Shown one piece after another: positions 55,853 through 64,000 of a stretch of DNA of 64,000 bases; the first letter of the stretch is position 1; each line of letters begins with the position of its first letter. Source of the DNA: Atherinomorus stipes (lineage: Eukaryota; Chordata; Actinopteri; Atheriniformes; Atherinidae). The stretch lies in assembly GCA_023101725.1 (NCBI GenBank), contig JALJCO010012898.1, positions 40,962 through 104,961 on the forward strand, read 5' to 3'. Below the pieces are notes generated by a model. That model was not told the DNA's origin. It searched no databases and worked only from the letters and a program-made list of their open reading frames with translations. The translations under genes were made by a program, and so were the position numbers.

Positions 55853-55990
55853 TAAAGGGTAACTTCGTTTTTTTTTCAATCTGGACCTATTTTCTTGCAT
55901 GAAATATGTTCATTTACTCACCCAGACAGTTTTGGTGCAACTTGAATTCCTTCGGGGAACCGGAACCCCCCCTTTTTCACCATGAAAAAG
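55853..55990. repeat. Dispersed repeat AAAGGGTAACTTCGTTTTTT, copy 1
   Basis: The phrase aaagggtaacttcg followed by a T run, caatctggacctattttc and gaattccttcgggg recurs in diverged form at 59472-59580. Confidence 0.6.
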
Positions 55991-56080
55991 CCGCTTTGAG
56001 CTCACAGGGGGGGTCCAACTAATAATTTTGCACTTTCTTCTGGTTTCAAAGTATTGACTCCAGAGTATCAATATGCTCAT

Positions 56081-56460
56081 TCAAACAAGGAACAATGACA
56101 TTATGTGAAATGGTAAGGTGGGATATGATTGTCCATACAGAAATGTTTTGAGTCCAGTTTTGAAATGAGAAAAGGAGTCCAAGGTACAGAGGGAGTTCCA
56201 GAGGTGAGGGGCAGATTGACTTAATGCTTTATAGTCCATAGTGGTAAGATCAGCTGGAGGAACAGAGAGCTGGCAAGTGTGGGAAGCTCTTAGTGTGCGG
56301 GTGGGGCTGTTTAGATGAAGAAGTTCTGAAATATAGGAAGGAGCCATGTTGTGGAGAGCCTTGAAGGAACTGAGTAGTAATTTGAAAATGATTATTTGTT
56401 TGATCTGAAGTGGAGTTCTTTGCAAAATTGGAGTGATGATGTAACATTAAGAAACTATTA
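56081..56460 (-). pseudogene. L2/CR1-type LINE ORF2 C-terminal fragment
   Basis: The minus strand reads FKLLLSSFKALHNMAPSYI then LLHLNSPTRTLRAS and APHLWNSLCTLDSFSHFKTG, ending in KTFL. This is the familiar C-terminal tail of L2-like LINE polyproteins. The RT itself is not in the window beside it, so this is a 5'-truncated copy. Confidence 0.82.
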
Positions 56461-56856
56461 AAAAAAAACTCCCCCACATACTATCCATTAGCGGAATGGA
56501 TGTCTTGTTTCTCATGCAGGAGGTCACTGCAGATAACCTTTTGGCAATGAGAACAAATCTCTTCATTTTATTTCATCTTTTGTCCATCTCTTTCAGAACA
56601 AAAAAGGATGCTGGCAATTGCAATTTTAAAGTCTACTCAGTAAAAAGGTTGAAAGTCTTTAGAACTCATTTTTTGTTTGTGGAGGCCACAGTGTTATTTG
56701 TTGTTCAATAGAAATTTGTGAAGATAATCTCCATTTGATTTCAGGGTTTTTGCAAAATAGATAAATACCAAAAGATTAATTTGAAAGAGTCAGGTGAAGT
56801 GCAAAAGATCTTGCTGAACTGTATTCTTCATGTACTTTATGTAGCAAATACCAAGG

Positions 56857-58570
56857 GCCTCATTTATAGAACTGTGCGTAAGATCCTTACTAAAAGCGTA
56901 CTTACGCCCAAAACCTAAAGTTTGCGTACGCCAAAAAATATTCAGATTTATAAAACCATGTGTACGCACAAATTCAAGCAATTTTCCCTTTATAAATCAT
57001 ACTCTTCCTGGAAGTTAGTGCAGGTGAATTTGGCTCTAACCCGCCCCCTACACGCCCACATTCTATCATAAATGGTCAATGCAAAGCACCTCATGGATGT
57101 TTCTGCATATAAATGAGTCAGCTGGTCTGAGGCATTTAAAGCTTAATCCTGGCGAACGAAAAGAGAATAAAACGTGATTTTGCAGAGACTGAAGTGGAGG
57201 TGCTTGTTGGTGAGTTGGAGCCTCACAAAAACATTTTATATGGGCGTCACGGTGGAATCACAGATAAAGGAAAGCCTGCTGAGTGACAGCAGGTTGTTGT
57301 GGCGGTTAATGATGTGACAGAAGTCTGTTCCAGAAGTCGCTGTAGAACTGTGGAGGAAATGCCGTGTCAGTGCGGCTGCGTGCAGAACAGCTTTTTGTGA
57401 TGGTGCAGCAATCCCCCCCTGCATCTAAACACCTCAGCCGGTCTTTGGTGAGGCCGATGGCTCCACGACGGAGCGCGCTGTGGTCAGCAGCTGCTGATGC
57501 ATCGGGGTGGTTTCGGTTTCAGCGGAGCGGTCTGTCTGGGTCCAGTTTGTAGGGAAAAGCGCCACAAAAGTAAATCTGTTTATTAGCCAGTCATCATCAT
57601 TGGGCCAAGAAATCCCTAAAAAAACGTGTTACCTTCTAATTCTCCCATGTGTAGGTCCTCCAGCAGCACCGATGCATCCATGCGCAGCATTACGCACAAG
57701 TGTCCCCGTTTTAATATGCTTTGATCAGTCAGTCTGACTGCAGCATCGTGTCACAATCTGTGTATTAATGCGGTAAATACATCACCCTGATGATCATTGG
57801 GTAGAGGAAGATGACAGTGAGAGAAAACTTGATGAAATGTTGATTTAACATATAAGTTTGCTTACAGGCTATTTTATTTACTTGAAAGGTTCTTAAAGTT
57901 TCAGTTCAACTGCACAGCATAAATAACGCTGTAAGTTTGAATCCTATAGTCAATCTATGATAATAATTTGATATGAAGGGGGAATTAAATGTTTGAGAGT
58001 GACAGGACATACAAGAGCCTGCGCGGGGCTCGATCCCCACCCAGAGGAAAATTTTACTTCTCAAAGCATCTCAGTAGAGAAAAAGGGGATCTCATGCCAG
58101 CCTCATTCAGGTTTCAAATCATTCTCATGAATGTCTCTTTTGTTTCTCCTAAAATTCACCAGGAGAAATAGTCTTATTTGAGACGTAATGCAGACATCCT
58201 GAGAATTATTTGAGAAATAATTGAGATCTCCTTTGAAACTGGAAGTGAGACCAGGTTGAGTTTTTTGGAACTTTTCCATCTGGAGACGAGGTTGAGAAAC
58301 AGGAGAAATGAGACATTGTCTCATTTAGCTCTCACGTGGATCTCACATTTGTCTAGAAGTAAATTAGACCTTTATGAGATCATTTTCCCAAAATTATTTT
58401 CCTCTGGGAGTCTCCAAAATGTGCGTAATCAAGGTCTGTAGTTTGCTTAAAGTTACTAACATTCCTTAGCTAGTTTTTTTTTTCTATGAATCCCAACTTT
58501 TGCGTAAGAGGTTGCTTACGCACTTCCTAGCCCAGTTTTGTGTGTAAGCAAGCTTTACTGTATAAATGTT
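56857..58570 (+). mobile_element. Harbinger-like element remnant
   Basis: The left end GGGCCTCATTTATAGAAC with following gtgcgtaag words is a Harbinger-type end. The matching right end is probably the worn cttacgcac ... tataaatg region at 58515-58568, which lacks the last GGGCCT. Inside is a Myb/SANT-like coding remnant (57152-57370), the accessory DNA-binding protein of Harbinger elements. No DDE transposase was recognised. Confidence 0.6.
57152..57370 (+). pseudogene. Myb/SANT-like DNA-binding domain remnant
   Basis: The frame reads KRIKRDFAETEVEVLVGELE then HKNILYGRHGGITDKGKPAE, a TGA stop at 57284-57286 where the family usually has Trp, then QQVVVAVNDV in the same frame. This matches the first Myb-like repeat of Harbinger-associated proteins. 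The nonsense change and loss of frame afterwards show it is dead. Confidence 0.72.
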
Positions 58571-59471
58571 CTTGAATTCCTGTTCAGTTTCTCTGTTTTC
58601 AGACCTTTTCTCTTAAAGTGAGAAAGAAACAACAGTGGAAAGAAGCATCGACAGTCTGGTTTTGCGTGAAAGATACATGATTTGAAACGGCTTTAATGAC
58701 ACATTTTAACTTAAAATGCAAATGAAAATTAACCATCTTTTTAGATTAAGTCATAAGTTATTTAAAAAAGGCATATATTCTCAAAATATGGTTAATCGTA
58801 TAAAATTCTCCCCTGTCAAGTATATTACTGTCAAAAACAAGGTCATCAAGACTTTTTCACTGAATATAAGAAGACTTGGTTAGACCCACTGTTTTTGCAG
58901 TGAAGCCTAGAAACTTCTTTCCATTGAGATATTAATTTTCTTCTCTGGCCTTTGTCCATATGCATTGTAAAGAGTCATCCAATTTGCTCTGTTGAAATGA
59001 TTTTCCTTTATATGTCAGTTGATTCAGATTCAACTGCCAGTCATCATTTAACACAAGTTGCCCAGAGCCACTAGAAGCCATCCTTATCTATGCTGTCAGC
59101 CTGCATCCATGTACTCAGATCATGCTTCAAATAATAAACTTTTCCAAATCTTTTCTAATTACAAAAAAAACCTTCACAGACAGAAACATTAATTTAAGCT
59201 GACATGTTGGTACAGTAGGGGGAAAGACAAAAACTAAGAAAAACCCAGATGTAAAGGAGTATTGCTTGATTGTTTTATGTTTTACTATGCTCTTTCTATG
59301 CCAAACCCAATTTTAATAGCAACCTGGCAAATATGTCAAGACACAGACCTCATGTCTAGTTATAAAAATGGAGATTCGTTCAACTGATGCAGGGATTGAG
59401 GTAGAAAGGATTTAATTTTAGCCTCTGTGATGGACGTGGCAATATGCACATCTCCACAACTTCCTGAACTT

Positions 59472-59640
59472 AAAAGGATAACTTTCTTTTTTTCAACCTG
59501 GACCTTATTTCTAGGAGTTTATATGTGCATTTGCTCAGTGAGAAAATTGTATCACTTTGATTCCTTTGAGTGATATTTAGATTAAGCCGCCCTCTGGCAT
59601 ACATCCATATAATGGGAGAGACAGGGCAGCCTCTATATAA
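59472..59640. repeat. Dispersed repeat AAAAGGATAACTTTCTTTTT, copy 2
   Basis: This is a diverged copy of the stretch at 55853-55990. It is preceded by ctccacaacttcctgaactt, which also occurs (ctccactacttcctgaactt) just before the element at 44453, so the preceding phrase belongs to the same repeat family. Confidence 0.55.
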
Positions 59641-59804
59641 GGCATTATCTGCAGCAAAAACTCTTTCATTTCACCTATACTTAAAGTAGAATGAAGACAG
59701 ACTCGTTCAGCCTGCAGCTTACTATTCATACTTACGGCAGAAATACGCGAACAGATGCACGGCTTTATTAATATGCATGTAACACTCATTTCAGCGTTGG
59801 TTGA

Positions 59805-60668
59805 ATGAAAATAGTCACCTGGAATGTGCACGGAGCTCGCACAGGGGATAAGAGATTAAAAATTTTCAACCGGCTAAAAGATCTTCAGGCAGACATTGTC
59901 TTACTTCAGGAAACACATTTATCAAATTCCTCCGTCGATCTCCTTCAGACAAGACAGTTTCCACACGTGTATTCAGCTGGCTATAATTCTAGACAGAGAG
60001 GTGTAGCAATTCTGATTAATAGCAGGTTAAAATTTGACATTGATGATGTAATCAGAGATCCAGAAGGCAGATTTATAATAGTCACATTAACTGTTCAGAA
60101 TCTTAAGGTATGCATTGCAAATATATATGGACCAAACGTAGATGATCCATTATTCTTTGACTCATTTTTCTCTGCTTTGCATAACTACTCTGATAGGGCG
60201 GTATTATTGGGCGGAGACTTCAACATGGTATGTGATCCAGGTATGGACAGGCTCAGTATAGCAGGACATAACAAAATATGGCATTCATCGGATATCGTTA
60301 AGCAATACATGAAGGATTTCGGCCTTTGTGATGCATGGCGATCTCATCACCCCAACACGACACAATATACCTTCTTCTCCTCAGTTCATCATTCCTACTC
60401 TAGATTAGATTACTTCTTAACCAGCAGCTCACTGATGAGTGAAATCTCAGAAATAGAAATCCACCCAATAACCATCAGTGATCACGCACCAGTATCATTA
60501 ACTCTGAGAAATAAAACTATTAAACCAGCAACTAGGAGTTGGAGATTTAATACATCATTACTGAAAGATCCTGAGTTTATCAGCTATTTTAAAAAGAGAA
60601 TGGTCCATTTATCTAGAGAACAACGATGTACCAGAAACTCCAGCATGTGTCCTTTGGGAAGCAGGTAA
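59805..60668 (+). pseudogene. LINE endonuclease domain (APE-like)
   Basis: The frame starts MKIVTWNVHGA, with LQETHLS, IYGPNVDD, LLGGDFNMV, SRLDYFLTS and ISDHAPVSL: the catalytic N, E, D-x-N and S-D-H positions of APE-type LINE endonucleases are all visible. This domain nicks target DNA for target-primed reverse transcription. The domain itself is open for about 265 codons; the frame slips after residue 270, near 60620. Confidence 0.9.
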
Positions 60669-60675
60669 AGCAGTA

Positions 60676-61700
60676 ATGCGAGGAAAAATAATTTCCTTCT
60701 CTTCCCATAAGAAAAAAAAGGAAGCTGCAAGAATCTCAGAATTAGAAGTTAGAATTAAATCACTAGAAGACGCCTACCAGGTCTCCCCGGAGGAACACAT
60801 GCTGAATGATATAAGGAAATTCAAGCTCGAGTTAAACAAAATAATAGACCAAAAAACACAATTCTTAGTTCAAAGACTTTGTTTAGAAAACTTCGACCAT
60901 GGTAACAAGTCTGGCAAGCTTCTAGCTAATCAGTTAAAAATAAATAAGGAAAAAGCAACAATCTCCTCCGTTAAAGACTCAGAAGGAAGTATCAGCCATG
61001 ATCCTGACCAGATAAATAACATTTTTAGAAACACAGAACACTATATAAATCACAAATAAACCCCACAGATGATGATATTAATCAATTTCTTAATAGTATC
61101 ATTCTTCCAAAACTACAACAGGAAAATATTACGGTTTTAGATTCACCCCTCTCAATAAGTGAATTACATGACGCTCTGCAACATATGCCCAATAATAAAG
61201 CCCCAGGCCCAGATGGATATCCGGTCGAATTTTACAAAAAGTTCTGGACAATTCTGGCTCCCACTTTTTATAAAATGATACTAGAAATAAAAGAGAAACA
61301 GAAAATACCACCAAATATGAATTCAGCAAATATCACCGTATTATTAAAACCAGGTAAAGACCCGACACTTCCAGCTAGTTATCGGCCAATCTCATTAATA
61401 AATGTAGATCTTAAGATAATCAGCAAAGCACTCGCTAAAAGGATAGAAAAAAATAACTCCTCTGATAATACATCCTGATCAAACTGGTTTTATTAAAGGT
61501 CGACATTCTTCTACTAACACACGCACGCTGATTAATCTAATAGACTATGCTACCACTCATAATCTGGAATCCACTATCATCTCGTTAGATGCAGAAAAAG
61601 CCTTCGATCGTGTTAACTGGAAATTCCTGTTTGCAACATTAAATAAATTTGGTTTTGGTCCTTATTTCATAGACTGGATAAAAATACTTTATAACAACTT
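60676..61700 (+). pseudogene. LINE linker and first half of reverse transcriptase
   Basis: After a lysine-rich coiled linker, the RT starts with NNKAPGPDGYPVEFYKKFW, then LLKPGKDPTLPASYRPISL and NVDLKIISKALAKRI. A frameshift near 61455 is followed by HPDQTGFIKGRHSSTN and SLDAEKAFDRVNWKFLF, with the first catalytic Asp of the palm (DAEKAFD). Several shifts make it non-functional. Confidence 0.88.
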
Positions 61701-61712
61701 CCTAATGCATGT

Positions 61713-62190
61713 GGGGAGGGAGTTAACCCAATGACATTTCCAAATTAGCCTTTTTTTTCTAAAACTCTTGCATGTGAGTTGGGTAGAGGATCTGTCCGTC
61801 ATTTTTTGGACTCCACAGATAAAAACTGGGACGGGTACTCCTTTTATCCGACCCGACCCGGACGCTACTTTTTTGGCACCGGCCTTCGGTAGGGGTACTA
61901 ATCAAAACCGATCCGGACCAAAGAGGTGGAGCTTAATACACAGCAATCAGCTGATTCATTGAAAAATCCGCCACTTCCCGCGTGACCCAGCGTAAAACAA
62001 AGCCGGGGTGAATCCTTTTTCTGTTTCTGTCACGTGTGGCGCCGGTGTTTTTGGTTAAACGGCGTTACACGGCGATGATGTCACACAATCACGTAGCAGC
62101 GCTGTCCAGCTAATTTTCCGCCTCCAGAATAAGGGTACAGGTTGCTGTGGGGACACAGCGTGAAAAATCAACACATCCGGCCCGACCCGA
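61713..62190. mobile_element. Unidentified insertion in the LINE RT
   Basis: The LINE protein breaks after KILYNNFL and resumes at [14 protein letters not shown] near 62230. The block between has no LINE similarity, is GC richer, and contains direct words gacccgacccg near both ends (61850, 62182). The 8-mer atgcatgt occurs at 61705-61712 and 62191-62198 and could be a target duplication. Family unknown; exact borders uncertain. Confidence 0.6.
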
Positions 62191-62224
62191 ATGCATGTCT
62201 GGCCCTGACCCGCGGGTGGAAACG

Positions 62225-63536
62225 GGGCTCAAGTTTCTGTTTACAGCGAGGCACCAGGCAGGGCTGCCTGCTCTCCCCTTCACTTTTTGCCATTTTCATT
62301 GAACCACTAGCAGCCGCTATAAGACAGGACAGAGATATTAAAGGGATCCCCGGCAAAAATCTAGAACATAAAATAAGTCTTCATGCAGACGACGTACTGC
62401 TTTTCCTCCAGAACTCATCAACATCTCTCTCCCAGACAATCACATTGATCAATAAATTTTCAATGATATCTGAGTACTCTATTAACTGGACCAAGACTAC
62501 AGCTTTATCTGTTAATTGTACTTTACAAAACATTCCTAACACCACAATACAGTCTGGTAATATCAGATATTTAGGAATAAATATTTCTCCACAACTTTCA
62601 GAGTTAATAAAGTTAAATTATGTCCAGCTATTAAAGTCAATAGAGGAAGATCTCACACGATGGAAGCACTTACCCATATCACTCATGGGGAGAGTTGCTA
62701 CCATCAAAATGATGGTTCTACCGAAAATCAACTACTTGTTCTCAATGATACCCACCAAACCTTCCTCCAGTTGGTTTAAGTCACTGGACTCTCACATTTC
62801 CAAATTCCTTTGGAAAAACAAGCCATCACGTATCAGTTTAAAAACCTTACAACAGGTAAAAGACCGGGGAGGGTTAGACTCACCCAATTTCAATTATTAT
62901 TTCCTAGCAAATAAGCTACAATTTATTTCCAAATGGCTGAAACCTACCCATCTAGATGAACCGTGGCTAGACACAGAACAAGCATTATGTGAGGATCTGG
63001 ATGTCTCTGATTTGCCGTTCATCAGTTCAGCAGTCAGATCTCATAAATGCTTTAAAAGTATCAACATCTGCTCTACTCTGAAAGCATGGTGGGAATTCCT
63101 GAAATTAACCGAGTCTTCTATTATTCCATGTAAACTCACACCCATCTGGAATAACCTGGATATTCTACAAAACAAGAAAATGATTAATTTTGTGCATTGG
63201 AAGGATAAAGGAGTAAAACAATTACAACATATCATTGAAAATGGAAAATTCCTGTCATTTAATACACTCACCTTACAATACGGGATCAGTAGTACTAAAT
63301 TCTTAGAATACCATCAACTTAAATCTATATTAAGCAAAAAATATACCTCTAACCAACTGATCCTGCAGACTCCGGTCAGGGTAGCAGAATTCCTGAATCT
63401 CTCTATCCCCAAACTACTGTCGAAAATATATAGATTATTATTAAAACTGGATGATTCAATTTCCTTCCAACTTCGAAGTGGGAGGCTGACTTGTCCAGAA
63501 CCCTTAACCAAAATACATGGACACAGATATGTTTAA
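62225..63536 (+). pseudogene. LINE reverse transcriptase second half and thumb
   Basis: [20 protein letters not shown] is followed by [13 protein letters not shown], the catalytic ADD motif (in the F/YxDD position), then [21 protein letters not shown] and the downstream region of L1/Tx1 ORF2. The frame stays open for over 430 codons, unusually long for this decayed copy, and slips near 63525. Confidence 0.9.
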
Positions 63537-63922
63537 ACACGTTCCTAATGACTAAAAACTCAAATATGCAGTTGATACAATTCAAGGTTTTACACAGAGT
63601 ACATTACACAGGACAGAGGATGTTCAAGATGGGTCTGTCACCTTCAAATATTTGTTTGCACTGCAATGAGAATACAACAGACAATTATCTTCACGCCTTG
63701 TGGTCTTGTCCACCTGTCCAGAGGTTTTGGCTTCAGGTATGTGATGACCTGTCAACGTGGCTCAGGTGTAACTTTCCTGCAAGCCCCACACTGTGTTTAC
63801 TGGGGGACTTGGATGAGATCAACACGGTAACCAACTATGCACATATGATACTTACTGTATTATGTATTGCAAAGAAAACTATCTTGGTAAACTGGAAATC
63901 CAAAAATAATCCTGAGCATTAG
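63491..63922 (+). pseudogene. LINE C-terminal cysteine-rich region
   Basis: The reading continues MTKNSNMQLIQFKVLHRVHY, then ICLHC...HALWSC: a C-x2-C-x(n)-H-x4-C zinc-knuckle-like motif found at the end of L1/Tx1 ORF2. A stop at about 63920 appears to be another frame slip, as the family sequence (QFRNFLVDHIS-like) goes on in another frame to the window end. Confidence 0.82.
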
Positions 63923-64000
63923 CCAGTTTAGGAATTTCTTAGTAGACCATATCAGTATTGAGACGATGTCTGCCTCCTCTAGAACCAGTTAGATGAATTC

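Larger units (their letters stand above)
59805..64000 (+). mobile_element. L1/Tx1-clade LINE, ORF2 region, decayed, runs off the window
   Basis: The order is endonuclease, linker, reverse transcriptase and C-terminal cysteine region, as in L1/Tx1 elements. Reading-frame breaks lie near 60625, 61055, 61455 and 63525, and an insertion of roughly 480-500 bp splits the RT (about 61713-62200). The C-terminal reading continues to the window edge, so the 3' end is outside. No ORF1 was recognised upstream; the copy may be 5' truncated. Confidence 0.9.

Overview
This window looks like nuclear genomic DNA from a teleost fish. The two recognisable host genes have spliced vertebrate exons with GT-AG introns, and the rest is dominated by fish-type mobile elements: hAT, Tc1/mariner, Harbinger, P-like with a THAP domain, an L1/Tx1 LINE, an L2-like LINE and an endogenous retrovirus. 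Nothing suggests a prokaryote, and there is no operon, CRISPR array or Shine-Dalgarno logic. All identifications rest on reading the sequence and recalled family knowledge; no database was searched.

Layout. 1-8.6 kb: G-rich edge, a decayed 3.5 kb hAT element (721-4221) with 8-bp target duplications and a strange purine-rich tract inside it, a hairpin and a hAT MITE. 8.6-21.7 kb: a chain of DNA-transposon derivatives, including a Harbinger-like element and two oppositely oriented copies (A 11908-13877, B 19287-21720) of one family, each carrying its own nested insertion. 21.9-29.1 kb: a minus-strand provirus with LTRs only 3 substitutions apart but a ruined interior that lacks the reverse transcriptase core. 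29.1-40 kb: MITEs, LINE remnants, a Tc1-like element split by a SINE-like insertion, and AC/AT microsatellites.

40.1-48.9 kb (minus): tmem144, a complete 12-exon coding sequence of 392 codons plus stop for a multi-pass DMT-like membrane protein, with several transposons in its introns. 49.95-52.06 kb (plus): the first two coding exons of gask1b (FAM198B), a Golgi type II kinase-like protein; its 3' exons were not found in the window. The two genes are head to head about 1.1 kb apart, which matches my recollection of the human TMEM144/GASK1B locus.

52.4-64 kb: a long foldback element, a P-element-like insertion with a THAP exon, an L2 fragment, a Harbinger remnant with a Myb-like domain, and a frameshifted L1/Tx1 LINE (59.8 kb to the window end) interrupted by another insertion. 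The most unusual points are the provirus that appears to have been copied after it lost its own replication genes, the empty-site comparison between copies A and B, and two single-base breaks in G runs that may be sequence errors.
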